Shown here: positions 17,247 to 25,423 of the stretch, piece after piece
How the letters are laid out: the number at the start of each line of letters is the position of its first letter
Numbering within the stretch: the stretch's first letter is position 1
Assembly (NCBI GenBank): GCA_002327865.1
Contig: DCUQ01000009.1
Coordinates: 96,802 to 160,801, forward strand
Direction: 5' to 3'
DNA: 64,000 nucleotides
Origin: Syntrophaceae bacterium UBA2210
GTDB lineage: Bacteria > Desulfobacterota > Syntrophia > Syntrophales > UBA2210
The notes under the pieces: model-generated
Told to the model about the DNA's origin: nothing
What the model saw: only the letters and a program-made list of their open reading frames with translations
Databases searched by the model: none
Translations under genes and position numbers: made by a program

Positions 17247-18770
17247 TTATCTTTCACCCGAGGTTATACTGCCGTCCATGGCGCTCCAGCCGCCGCCGAG
17301 GGCCTTATACAGGCGCACAAGATTGGACACGACCGTTCCATCGCTTTGCGCACGTTCATCCTCGAAGGACAACAAGGAGCGTTGCGTTTCCAGGACGGTA
17401 CTAAAATCGACGAGGCCTGATTCGTACCGGTCCTGTGCCAGCCGGAAGGCCTTCCGTGCCGCGTCCGTACTCGCAATAAGCGTTTCGCGATGCTGCTGTT
17501 CTTCCGCATATGCGGTGAGGGCATTCTCCACTTCTTCAAGCGCGTCGAGTATGGCCGATTCGTACTGGATCAGCGCCTGATCCTGTAGCGCTGATTGTAC
17601 CTCGATATTCTGCCGGATGGCACCCGCATCAAAAATATTCCAGGAGAAACCCGGGCCGATACTCCACATTCGACCGGCGGTGGTCAGAAAATCACCCATC
17701 GAGACAGACTCGAGCCCTATGGAACCCGTTAATGTAAATTTGGGATACAGATCGGCCGTCGCCACCCCTACCCTTGCGGTCTGAGCCGCCAGCTCTCTTT
17801 CGGCCATACGGATGTCGGGGCGCTGCCGCAACGTATCCGCCGGGACTCCAACGGCAATTTCCAGGGGGGTAACCGGTATCGGTCGAAGTGTTTTCAATTC
17901 CGAATGGACCGCTCCGGGCGACTGCCCCAGCAACACCGCCAGACGATTCATGGCTTCTTCCAATCCGGTTCTCAATGACGGAAGTTGAGAACGGACGCTC
18001 TCCAGGGCATAAAGAGCCTGTTGCAAATCAAGTTCATCGCTCAACCCGGCCTGATACCGCGACTGTACAAGCCGGCATGTCTCCTGCTGAGCCGCGAGAT
18101 TCGCGCCGGCTATCTCCAGGCGTGCCTGATATGCCCGGACATCTATGTAGTTCAGGGCCACTTCGGCCAGCAGCGATACCAGGACGTCGTTTAGATCTTC
18201 GATACTGGCTTCCAGATCCGCACTCGAAGCCTCGATCGTGCGTCTCGAACCACCGAAAATATCGAGTTCCCAGCTTGCATCCAGACCTGCCGAGTACAGC
18301 CTGTCCGTATCACCGCCGGATCGAGTAACCGATCCCGCCGCATCGACAACCGGGAAAAGAGATGCCCGGTCGATTCCCCTGCGGGCTCGTGATTCACGAA
18401 TGCGTGCCCGGGCTTCCTTGAAATCCGGATTACCGGCAACCGCGCGATCGATCAGGCTGGATAATATGGGGTCATCGAGAGTCTTCCACCAGGCGGCCAG
18501 AGTTGACGGAGACGGTTCTATTCCGGTCAGGCCGCCGTCGAGAGCGCTGTTCCATACCTCTGCGGTCTCGATTTCCGCCGGCACATAATCGGGGCCTACG
18601 GTTGCGCACCCGTAAAAATTCATCAGCATAAACAAAGCCAGCAGCACACCATGGAATAGCCCATTTCGTCGAATCGTTCCGCGTTTGTGCAACACTCCCC
18701 GATTGTCTTTTTTAGACCGGCAATATTCACCGGTGTCGAAAGCACCGATCTTTGTTTTCATTGAAAGCAT
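17247..18770 (-). CDS. NodT-family outer-membrane efflux lipoprotein (TolC-like)
   Basis: Trimeric outer-membrane channel subunit. A hydrophobic stretch ends in a lipobox (FYGC), and the mature part starts with the ATVGPDYVPAE signature of NodT/OprM-type lipoproteins. The rest is two long OEP repeats with predicted coiled coils. The lipoprotein signal begins unusually far from every convincing start; I use an ATG at 18770 with an AAAGGA site 15 nt upstream. An in-frame TTG reaches 18830, and a GTG or TTG much closer to the lipobox is also possible. Downstream genes for adaptor, ATPase and permease overlap or abut, so all four probably form one exporter. Confidence 0.87.
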   Translation of the reverse strand: MLSMKTKIGAFDTGEYCRSKKDNRGVLHKRGTIRRNGLFHGVLLALFMLMNFYGCATVGPDYVPAEIETAEVWNSALDGGLTGIEPSPSTLAAWWKTLDDPILSSLIDRAVAGNPDFKEARARIRESRARRGIDRASLFPVVDAAGSVTRSGGDTDRLYSAGLDASWELDIFGGSRRTIEASSADLEASIEDLNDVLVSLLAEVALNYIDVRAYQARLEIAGANLAAQQETCRLVQSRYQAGLSDELDLQQALYALESVRSQLPSLRTGLEEAMNRLAVLLGQSPGAVHSELKTLRPIPVTPLEIAVGVPADTLRQRPDIRMAERELAAQTARVGVATADLYPKFTLTGSIGLESVSMGDFLTTAGRMWSIGPGFSWNIFDAGAIRQNIEVQSALQDQALIQYESAILDALEEVENALTAYAEEQQHRETLIASTDAARKAFRLAQDRYESGLVDFSTVLETQRSLLSFEDERAQSDGTVVSNLVRLYKALGGGWSAMDGSITSGER

Positions 18771-18906
18771 GTATTGCAATGCGGGTCCTTTCTGAGTTCT
18801 CAAGATACATCCATCCGTAAACAATATCAATGTTCAATAGTAACTTCTTATTGACTTCGGCAGGTTGTCCCCGGCGACGATGTAATTGTACCGTCGAATC
18901 GATGAA

Positions 18907-18971
18907 ACAGCGCCCTTTTCTGTAACATTCGACACCGGGGGGCGGCATCGAAAACAGTGAAAGGGCGCTGT
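18907..18971. repeat. Long imperfect hairpin between spy-like and efflux genes
   Basis: A perfect 12-bp inverted repeat (ACAGCGCCCTTT and AAAGGGCGCTGT) encloses further pairing: TGT/ACA, then TTCGA/TCGAA and CCG/CGG around a five-G loop. The whole 65 nt can fold as one extended stem with two internal loops. It lies in the 250-bp gap between two minus-strand genes. There is no T-run, so it is not a classical terminator; a processing or mRNA-stability element, or a REP-like repeat, are options. Confidence 0.6.
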
Positions 18972-19021
18972 CGCCGGACCTGTCGAAAGCCTTTTGGAAA
19001 TATTCCGGATTATGAAACCGT

Positions 19022-19543
19022 TCAATCGAACGATGTCCATGGCGGAGCTTCGCCCGCCTGCATCGGACCGCGCATTTTCGGATGCATATCATACAGCTTC
19101 AGTTTCCTGATCTGATCCGCATTCATATGCTTCTCAGCCGCCAGATACAATTCGATGGACTGCACAAACATTTCGCCGCGTATATCCGAAATCTTTTTCG
19201 CCAGTTGAAGGACAGCCGCGCTGTCGATATTATCATCGGAAACCGCTTTATCCATCTGCAGGCACAAGCTGTCGAGCTGGGATTTCAATTCCAGCTGCCC
19301 GGCCCGAAACTTGAAATCCGCATCCCTGAGCTGTTTGACCTGTTCTTTTGTGAGTTTAAATTCTTCAACCATCTGCGGGTTTCTCCAGATCCCGAGCACA
19401 GACCTATGATGGCATTTCGCGGCAAATCCCTCAGGCTTTCCGTCTCCGGGCGGGAAAGCCCAGGCGATTGCAGGAATGAAACATGCCGTAACGATAAGAA
19501 CGATGAAGCACGCAACAAAATTTTTATGAAACTTTAAATTCAT
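19022..19543 (-). CDS. Spy/CpxP-like periplasmic protein (LTxxQ family)
   Basis: A 173-residue exported protein: signal peptide about 1-29 with cleavage likely after AIAWA, then a helical protein with the LTKEQ motif (about 63-67) and a second, degenerate MNADQ (about 147-151), as in Spy/CpxP and ZraP proteins. These are periplasmic chaperones or sensors that damp envelope-stress signalling. The start follows a strong AAGGAGG site. It is divergent from a CpxRA-like system with GTAAA boxes between them, which matches the cpxP/cpxRA arrangement of enterobacteria. It probably heads the export operon, although the 250-bp gap with a hairpin separates it from the next gene. Confidence 0.85.
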   Translation of the reverse strand: MNLKFHKNFVACFIVLIVTACFIPAIAWAFPPGDGKPEGFAAKCHHRSVLGIWRNPQMVEEFKLTKEQVKQLRDADFKFRAGQLELKSQLDSLCLQMDKAVSDDNIDSAAVLQLAKKISDIRGEMFVQSIELYLAAEKHMNADQIRKLKLYDMHPKMRGPMQAGEAPPWTSFD

Positions 19544-19615
19544 GTTATACCTCCTTGAAGATCTGCCCGGGAAGATTTGCCCCGGTTTTGTGTTGAATTG
19601 AACAGCGAGTGCATT

Positions 19616-19635
19616 CCCCGCTGCCTGCGGCGGGG
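19616..19635. repeat. CCCCGC/GCGGGG hairpin, copy 1
   Basis: A short stem (CCCCGC/GCGGGG, 8-nt loop) preceded by CATT. A related element stands 70 bp away; both begin ATTCCCCGC, suggesting a REP-like repeat family. Confidence 0.5.
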
Positions 19636-19686
19636 TTAGCGAGCGAATAGAAAATAAACATTTTCCTTTTCCTTAACAATCGGAGA

Positions 19687-19709
19687 TTCCCCGCAACTTG
19701 TTGCGGGAA
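19687..19709. repeat. CCCGCAA/TTGCGGG hairpin, copy 2
   Basis: A nine-base-pair stem with one bulged C and a CTTG tetraloop, headed by ATTCCCCGC as in the first copy. It lies in the leader of the Spy-like gene (minus strand) and upstream of the response regulator gene. Confidence 0.5.
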
Positions 19710-19730
19710 GGTTCAATATAAGGCACGAAG

Positions 19731-19779
19731 GTAAAGAATGTATGTTATTCGGGAATAAATTTGTAAAGATTTTGTAAAG
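19731..19779 (+). promoter_or_regulatory. Tandem GTAAA boxes (CpxR-type operator)
   Basis: GTAAA occurs at 19731-19735, 19763-19767 and 19774-19778. The last two form a direct repeat TTGTAAAG spaced by 11 bp, one helical turn, matching the CpxR box design (two GTAAA with 4-8 bp between). The site sits about 70 bp before the response regulator start and in the upstream region of the divergent Spy-like gene, so it can control both. Confidence 0.7.
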
Positions 19780-19846
19780 TTGATTGCTCAGGCATCGCGG
19801 ATGGGATAGAAAAAGTAAATTCAGATCGGGATGGAAGGGCGGAGTT

Positions 19847-20584
19847 GTGACGAACCGGGGGATTTTACCGGCTGCAACGAAAATTATTATTATCGATGAC
19901 GACAGGAAACTGTGTCAGCTTGTAGCGGATTACCTGGAACCCATGGGATACAAGGTAGAGTCGGCCTTCGATGGCCCCCGGGGGCTGGAGATGATTCTGA
20001 ACGGCGACTATCACGCAGTGATCCTTGATGTCATGATGCCCGGGATGGACGGGTTCGAAGTGTTGAAGCGGTTGCGCAGGGAATCCGACATACCGGTCTT
20101 GATGCTGACTGCCCGGGGGGAGGAAACCGACAGAATCGTAGGGCTCGAGATGGGCGCCGATGATTATCTGCCCAAGACATTCTCCCCGCGGGAACTTCTC
20201 GCGCGCCTTCGTGCCGTTACCCGTCGACATGCCGTATCCGGACACACCGATTCGACCGAATCCGCTGACGCAAGCCTGATAATAGGAGATCTGCACATAG
20301 AACAAGGCTCTCGAACGGTCCGCCTGGGAACGGCGACTTTGAACCTTACCCCTGTGGAATATGATCTCTTGACACGCCTTGCCGGATCACCGGGGAGGGT
20401 CCTGACACGCGATCAGCTATTAGACGCCGTTGCCGGAAGGAGCTACGAAGTTTTCGACCGGTCCATCGATGTCCATATATCTTCGCTCCGTCGGAAGCTC
20501 GGAGACGATCCCCGCAACCCCAGATTCATTCAAACCGTCCGGACCGCGGGATATATGTTAAAAGGTCAGGGTACCAAACAATGA
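19847..20584 (+). CDS. cpxR: CpxR-like OmpR-family response regulator
   Basis: Cytoplasmic regulator with an N-terminal receiver domain and a C-terminal OmpR/PhoB winged helix. Acidic pocket IIDDD near 16-19, phospho-acceptor Asp 61 in ILDVMMPG, a TA pair and Lys 110 are all present. The DNA-binding domain (about 150-240) has the LTPVEYDLL and SIDVHISSLRRKLGDD signatures. GTG at 19847 is taken as start (245 residues); a TTG at 19784 would add 21 residues of non-homologous sequence. The stop overlaps the kinase start (ATGA). The CpxR name rests on gene order with a Spy/CpxP-like gene and on the GTAAA boxes. Confidence 0.85.
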   Translation: MTNRGILPAATKIIIIDDDRKLCQLVADYLEPMGYKVESAFDGPRGLEMILNGDYHAVILDVMMPGMDGFEVLKRLRRESDIPVLMLTARGEETDRIVGLEMGADDYLPKTFSPRELLARLRAVTRRHAVSGHTDSTESADASLIIGDLHIEQGSRTVRLGTATLNLTPVEYDLLTRLAGSPGRVLTRDQLLDAVAGRSYEVFDRSIDVHISSLRRKLGDDPRNPRFIQTVRTAGYMLKGQGTKQ

Positions 20585-22038
20585 TGAAACCCGCATCGTC
20601 GTTATTCGCGAAAATACTCTGCTGGTTCTTCCTGAATCTGGTCCTGGTAGCCGCGGCCCTGGCCGTGTTTTTTGCATTCCAGCCACAGATGGACCTGCAC
20701 TCTATTTTCGGACAACAGGGATCGAATCGCCTGCGAACCGCCGGCATGTTGATTGCCCATGATCTTAGTCAATTAACGCAGGAAGACTGGTCCACCGTAC
20801 TTGCAAGACACGCGGATATTCACCGGGTTGATTTTGCTCTCGTACTCGAAGACGGAAATTGCTTCTACTCAAAAGACGGTGATCTGCCCGGCACTGTCAT
20901 AAGCAGAGCCAGAGACGTCCTGCGACATAAACCTCCCCTGGACCGGTTTTCGTCTCCTGTCGGAAATACCCGTGACTTGCTGAAGAATAGCAACATCGGG
21001 AAAAAACCGCATTTGACAATGCGAACCCGGCATCCTGCCCGCTACTGGATCGGGATTCCGATTCCGCTGTTTCTGGAACCGTTGAAACCGCCGCTACACG
21101 CCATGCTTCTGGCCGGTTCGGATTCCATAACGGGAAACGGTTTTTTCTTCGACCCCCTGCCCTGGATGATCGTCGCGGCAGCGGTGATATTGATTTCGGT
21201 GCTGATGTGGATACCGATGGTGAGAAACATCACACGACCGCTCGCTCGTATGACCCGGGCGACCGAAAACATCGCCAGGGGACAGTTTGACACATCCATC
21301 GACGAACCGAGGGCCGATGAAATCGGACGCCTGGCGAAAGCCGTCAATCACATGACCATGCGTTTGTCGGCCTTTGTTAAGGGTCAGAAGCGATTCCTGG
21401 GAGACGTGGCGCATGAACTGGGAGCCCCTATAGCCCGAATCCAGTTCGGCCTCGGCGCCCTGGAACAGCGCGTACAAGAGGAAAATCGGAAACGGGTGGC
21501 CGATGTAATGGAAGACGTCGATCATATGTCAAAACTGGTTAACGAACTGTTAGTTCTTTCGCGGGCCGAAATGAAAACAGAAACGGTTACGCTGGGCCCC
21601 ATGGATCTGCTTCCCGCGGTTCAGGAGGCTGTAAACCGGGAGACCAGACAGGGAGCAACGATCATCGTTCAAGTAGATAAGGCGCTCCGCGTCGTCGCAT
21701 CCCCGGGGCTGTTGACCAGGGCACTCGCCAATCTCCTGCGAAATGCCGTTAAATATGCCGGAAACGACGGCCCGATCCATGTACACGCCGAAAAAAGAAC
21801 CGATGCGGTCGAGATAGCAGTGAGGGACTCCGGTCCGGGCGTGCCGGAAGATTTTCTTGAACAACTTTTCGAGCCTTTCTTCCGCCCGGAACCTTCCCGG
21901 AATCGAGATTCCGGCGGCGTCGGACTGGGACTGGCGATCGTAAAAACCTGTATAGAAACGTGCAGGGGAACAGTAAGTGCTCACAACCTTACGCCCCGGG
22001 GTTTTGCGGTTACCATAACACTGAAAAGCGGCCATTGA
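20581..22038 (+). CDS. cpxA: CpxA-like sensor histidine kinase
   Basis: A 485-residue inner-membrane kinase: helix 1 about 12-33, periplasmic sensor about 35-190, helix 2 about 193-212, a HAMP domain (about 213-265, ITRPLARMTRATENIARGQ), HisKA with phospho-acceptor His 278 (DVAHELGAPI in place of the common HELRTPL), and a HATPase domain with N, G1 (DSGPGVPEDF), F and G2 (GVGLGLAIV) boxes. Coupled to the regulator by a 4-nt overlap. Expected to sense misfolded envelope proteins or metals; the signal is inferred from the family and from the neighbouring Spy/CpxP-like protein. Confidence 0.87.
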   Translation: MMKPASSLFAKILCWFFLNLVLVAAALAVFFAFQPQMDLHSIFGQQGSNRLRTAGMLIAHDLSQLTQEDWSTVLARHADIHRVDFALVLEDGNCFYSKDGDLPGTVISRARDVLRHKPPLDRFSSPVGNTRDLLKNSNIGKKPHLTMRTRHPARYWIGIPIPLFLEPLKPPLHAMLLAGSDSITGNGFFFDPLPWMIVAAAVILISVLMWIPMVRNITRPLARMTRATENIARGQFDTSIDEPRADEIGRLAKAVNHMTMRLSAFVKGQKRFLGDVAHELGAPIARIQFGLGALEQRVQEENRKRVADVMEDVDHMSKLVNELLVLSRAEMKTETVTLGPMDLLPAVQEAVNRETRQGATIIVQVDKALRVVASPGLLTRALANLLRNAVKYAGNDGPIHVHAEKRTDAVEIAVRDSGPGVPEDFLEQLFEPFFRPEPSRNRDSGGVGLGLAIVKTCIETCRGTVSAHNLTPRGFAVTITLKSGH

Positions 22039-22385
22039 ATAATTACACCGGGCAAGAAATCTGCAAGTTTCCTCAGAGTACGAAATGTCGACTATGCTGA
22101 TCATAGGATCTGTATCCGTGCCACGCGGTTATTATTTCATTGACTCACAGAGCCTGTTTTCTTATACTCCCGCCACGAAATACGCAGCAGTTCTTATGAG
22201 AAAAGATCGGCATTCCAGGTGAATCGGGAGCAAATGACGTCGAATCCATACGCAGAGGTTATCGCGTATGGAATATACGCGTTCCGCTACCTTCATCGTT
22301 AACGGTAACAATATTATTTTCGTGATAAATCCGTCAGGGAACGTTAGATGGTTCCCGTGATCATATCACTCTCCATGGCAGGAAT
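22039..22385 (+). other. 347-bp intergenic region after cpxA
   Basis: No gene seen. It holds a perfect inverted repeat TCCATACGC/GCGTATGGA with a 10-nt loop at 22245-22272, and a smaller GGGAAC/GTTCCC repeat near 22338-22357 about 30 bp before the next start codon. Either could be an operator or mRNA hairpin; there is no T-run. Confidence 0.45.
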
Positions 22386-22853
22386 ATGAAGAAAGAAAAC
22401 GAAAAAATTATCGGCGAGTTTCTAAGGCATGCCGGAGAACTCTCAGAAGAAATCGAAACGGATACCGAAGCACTACTTGGTACTGTGCCTTTTATTTTCG
22501 GAATACTCCGGGAACGCCCGGAGGCGTTTGTACTCTCGGCGATGGGTGACTACCTGATGCACCGGCCACCGAATCTGGACCCGAAAACGGCCGAATTGAT
22601 TGCAATCGCAGCGTCCGCCGCTGCAGGTGCGGACAACTGTCTGAAAACACATATCGGAGCCGCCAGGCGGACAGGAGCTACCCGTGACGAGATACTCGAT
22701 ACCCTCCTGCTAACCTCGATCATCGGAAGAACGAAAATGCTCGCTTCCTCACTGCGGGTTTTCAGTGCCGTATTCGAAGCAGACACAGACGCGGCGGGCG
22801 GGGAAAAGAAAACCGACGGCAAAAATCCGGGTGAGGCAACACCGGAACAGTAA
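22386..22853 (+). CDS. Carboxymuconolactone decarboxylase (AhpD-like) family protein
   Basis: A 155-residue, all-helical cytoplasmic protein of the CMD/AhpD fold. The conserved core is DPKTAELIAIAASAAAG then CLKTHIGAARRTGATRDEI. AhpD peroxidase enzymes need a CxxC next to the His; here only one Cys precedes THI (NCLKTH), so disulfide reductase activity of the AhpD type is unlikely. The C-terminus is a Lys/Glu/Gly-rich tail. It stands alone, with non-coding gaps of about 350 and 215 bp. Function cannot be assigned. Confidence 0.8.
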   Translation: MKKENEKIIGEFLRHAGELSEEIETDTEALLGTVPFIFGILRERPEAFVLSAMGDYLMHRPPNLDPKTAELIAIAASAAAGADNCLKTHIGAARRTGATRDEILDTLLLTSIIGRTKMLASSLRVFSAVFEADTDAAGGEKKTDGKNPGEATPEQ

Positions 22854-23068
22854 CAGTGCGGAGCAGTAAGGATACACGCCGGCGATTTTATTTTACAATA
22901 CTGGGTGTCTATCCTTGTGCTGTTTTTTGTGCATTCCCGGGTGACCGCCCCTGGCGGTTGTGTGTGATTGACAAAGGCTTGCCAATCAGGAAAGGTCCTC
23001 TCGTGGAAAAAAACCGGAAGCTGTAAACCGGTGTAACCAAACAGTTCTTCAATCGTTTCTTGAGCGAT

Positions 23069-23542
23069 ATGATTGTCTTCCAGGATTTTTACCGTAATTA
23101 CAAGGATAGCCTGCTGGCCTATCTGCTACGGATGACAGGCGAGTATGAGGCATCCCGTGATCTGATGCAGGAGAGCTTTACCCGCTGCCTGGAGCGATAC
23201 GGCCGGGACGGCTGCAAACCATCGCTGCTGTTTACCATCGCGCGCAACGCCGTGTATGACCGGAGTCGGCACATACGGGTTCAGGAGCGTTCAGAACTTC
23301 AGCGCCGGCCGGAGTCCGTGCATCCGGAGGAGCACCACTTGTTACGTGAAGAATATCGACGGGTTCTGAACGCCATCCAGCAGTTGAATCCGGATGAAAA
23401 GGACCTCCTCTCTCTGGCGGCGACCGGCATCTATTCCTATCGACAGATCGCACAACAGGTCGGCATCAGCGAGGCAAACGTCAAGGTGAAGATCCATCGT
23501 TCCCGCATGAAACTTAAGAAGCTGCTTGATGAAGGAGAATAA
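23069..23542 (+). CDS. ECF-type RNA polymerase sigma factor
   Basis: A 157-residue group 4 sigma factor. Region 2 spans about 5-70 (DLMQESFTRCLERY, then FTIARNAVYDRSR for -10 binding) and region 4 about 100-155 (LNPDEKDLLSLAATGIYSYRQIAQQVGISEANVKVKIHRSRMKLKKLL). It lies one base before the gene for a membrane protein with an anti-sigma-like N-terminus and thus probably sits in a self-regulated module of four genes. The ATG at 23069 is preferred over a TTG three codons earlier. Confidence 0.9.
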   Translation: MIVFQDFYRNYKDSLLAYLLRMTGEYEASRDLMQESFTRCLERYGRDGCKPSLLFTIARNAVYDRSRHIRVQERSELQRRPESVHPEEHHLLREEYRRVLNAIQQLNPDEKDLLSLAATGIYSYRQIAQQVGISEANVKVKIHRSRMKLKKLLDEGE

Positions 23543-23543
23543 A

Positions 23544-24131
23544 ATGGACGAAATAATAAGCATGTTCATCGATAACGAATTGAGCATCGACGAAAAACTG
23601 TCTTTTATAAAAAAGTTGAAGGTCGATCCCGACTTTTTCAGCGAAACCGTGGCTCTGCTAGAGCAGGAAAAGCTGCTCCGGGCCGAAGGTCTGTATACCG
23701 CGCCCCCGCTCGATTGGAAAGTACCGGCGAAAGAACACGGCAAGCCGCGCGATTTGCTGAAAGGATTCTTTCGTCCCCTGTTGCAACCCGTCGGCGTCAT
23801 GGCTGTACTCGCTATCGCCGTGTTGGGGATCATGCTGGCCGGCACACCTGACCCCGCTGCCACTGTCTGTCCGAGCCGTTTCGTGGTGTACCAACCGGAC
23901 GCCAGGGAGGTCGCAGTGGCTGGAGAATTTACTGATTGGCAACCAATGCCCATGCACGCCGCAGGACCCGGAGGATATTGGGAAATCAATCTCGAAGTTC
24001 CCGCCGGTGAATATCGTTTTGTATATATCGCCGATGGTAAAAAGCGTTTTATCGATCCTACCGTACCGGCGAGGGAACAGGATGATTTCGGCGGGGAGAA
24101 CGGTATTCTTGTAGTAGGGAAATCGATATGA
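23544..24131 (+). CDS. Predicted anti-sigma factor with extracytoplasmic CBM48/AMPK-type domain
   Basis: A 195-residue membrane protein. Residues 1-45 (DEIISMFIDNELSIDEKLSFIKKL) resemble short anti-sigma N-terminal helices but lack the zinc His/Cys motif. One helix lies near 80-98 (VGVMAVLAIAVLGIMLAG). The C-terminal part, about 108-185, is an E-set/CBM48 glycogen-binding-like domain: REVAVAGEFTDWQ, GYWEINLEVPAGEYRFVYI and the closing DPTVPAREQDDFGGENGI. Starts one base after the ECF sigma stop with AAGGAG in that gene. Likely senses a glycan or a partner outside the membrane and releases the sigma factor; this function is inferred from the layout. Confidence 0.82.
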   Translation: MDEIISMFIDNELSIDEKLSFIKKLKVDPDFFSETVALLEQEKLLRAEGLYTAPPLDWKVPAKEHGKPRDLLKGFFRPLLQPVGVMAVLAIAVLGIMLAGTPDPAATVCPSRFVVYQPDAREVAVAGEFTDWQPMPMHAAGPGGYWEINLEVPAGEYRFVYIADGKKRFIDPTVPAREQDDFGGENGILVVGKSI

Positions 24132-24451
24132 AGAAGCGACTTTTTCTCATCGTATTGCTTTTTCTGATGTTTTGCGGATGTTCACAGCACCGCTGCATCA
24201 ATAACGGGAAGATTAATCTATACCTTGAAGCACCAGGGGCCGAATCGGTTGTGTTCGTGTCATCTCTCGACAGCTTTAAGCCACATTTAATGCACAGGAC
24301 ACCGGAAGGTACATGGATGATTTCCCTGCCGGCATCGAGAGAGTTCCGCTATTTTTATCTTGTCGACGGCGAGGCCTGTTGCCCGACTTGCAAGTATCGG
24401 GAAACGGACGATTTCGGTGCCTGTAACTTTATTTTCATTCCCGAAATGTAA
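24128..24451 (+). CDS. Small lipoprotein with CBM48-like domain
   Basis: A 107-residue protein with a signal peptide and lipobox MFCGC (Cys about 18). The mature part repeats the design of the preceding protein's outer domain: KINLYLEAPGAESVVFVSSLDSF, then GTWMISLPASREFRYFYLVDGE and TDDFGACNFIF. A CCPTC cluster adds possible disulfides or metal binding. It overlaps the anti-sigma gene by 4 nt. Together the two look like a pair of related glycan-binding-fold sensors, one in the inner membrane and one lipid-anchored. No catalytic residues are evident. Confidence 0.8.
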   Translation: MKKRLFLIVLLFLMFCGCSQHRCINNGKINLYLEAPGAESVVFVSSLDSFKPHLMHRTPEGTWMISLPASREFRYFYLVDGEACCPTCKYRETDDFGACNFIFIPEM

Positions 24452-24508
24452 CTTTTAAACGCACTGAACGTTTTCAGGATAAAAAGCAATTCCAAAGGAG
24501 ACCTTTCT

Positions 24509-25423
24509 ATGAAAAAAATACTTTTCTGCATACTGTTACTGCTCCTGTGGGCATCGCCGGCACTGTCCGACGAGGTTGAGGACAGGCTGGGTGCCATGGC
24601 TACCGAGCAACAGCGGACCGTCACGCGGGCGATGATCGACGCCGGCATAGACCCGGAAGATTCCATCCTGATGACACAGGCCATGATCAGGAACCGGTTC
24701 CGTGATCAATATATGGTGAGAGCTCAGCAGATGGTTATAGAAGCCAAAAAAGGAAACCTGCCTGTGGAGCCCGTCATGAACAAGGCCTTTGAGGGTATCG
24801 CCAAAAATGCCCCGGACGAAGCGGTAGTCCGGGCCATGGAAACGGTGCTTTCACGCTATTCCTATGCGTACGCACATGCCTTACGTTATACACAGCAAAA
24901 CACCTATCAGCGAAAGATCGGCAACGCCATCGCAGAGGCCACGACCGCAGGTTTGGCAAACGGAGATGTCGACCAGTTGATGACTCAACTACAACTCAGC
25001 CGGCAGCAGCGGGACCGGTACAGGGACAATACAGACAGCGACGAGTTTGCCCTGGAAAGTTTCCAAATGGCGCGCGATATGATGCGGCTGGGTGTTCCGA
25101 CGGATGAGACGGAAGCAGTAATCAGTCAGGCCATACGGCAAACCGGCTTCACCGTTCAAAACATGCAACAGATGCGCCATCGCTTCAGGGAACAGGCTTC
25201 CCTGGTCGATCCCGAACAACTGGCGCTGGAGTACTCCCGTGCTATCCGCGAGGGAGCCGAACCCGGATCGGACATGTCCGAAAACGCATCCCATGGCAGT
25301 TCCGCTGACAATAGCAGCGGCAGTTCAGGCGGCAGCGGTTCCGGCAATAGCGGTGACTCGGGCAGCGGTGACTCGGGCGGCGGCGACTCGGGCGGCGGCG
25401 ACTCGGGCGGCGGGCGAAAATAG
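24509..25423 (+). CDS. Secreted helical protein with Ser/Gly-rich C-terminal repeats
   Basis: A 304-residue exported protein not recognised as a known family. A signal peptide (about 1-20, ending SPALS) is followed by an alpha-helical body of about 220 residues, Gln/Met/Arg-rich, with repeating Gln-Met segments (MIDAGIDPEDSILMTQAM; TDETEAVISQAIRQTGF). The final 45 residues are almost wholly Ser, Gly, Asn and Asp, built partly from a 15-bp tandem repeat. Strong AAAGGAG site. It ends the ECF sigma module and may be its main output or its sensor. The tail suggests a flexible linker or surface exposure. Confidence 0.82.
   Translation: MKKILFCILLLLLWASPALSDEVEDRLGAMATEQQRTVTRAMIDAGIDPEDSILMTQAMIRNRFRDQYMVRAQQMVIEAKKGNLPVEPVMNKAFEGIAKNAPDEAVVRAMETVLSRYSYAYAHALRYTQQNTYQRKIGNAIAEATTAGLANGDVDQLMTQLQLSRQQRDRYRDNTDSDEFALESFQMARDMMRLGVPTDETEAVISQAIRQTGFTVQNMQQMRHRFREQASLVDPEQLALEYSRAIREGAEPGSDMSENASHGSSADNSSGSSGGSGSGNSGDSGSGDSGGGDSGGGDSGGGRK
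25352..25411 (+). repeat. Four 15-bp tandem repeats (Gly-Asp-Ser-Gly-Ser/Gly)
   Basis: Four in-frame copies of a GGYGACTCGGGCRGC unit encode GDSG(S/G). Expansion or contraction would keep frame, so tail length may vary between strains. Confidence 0.85.
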
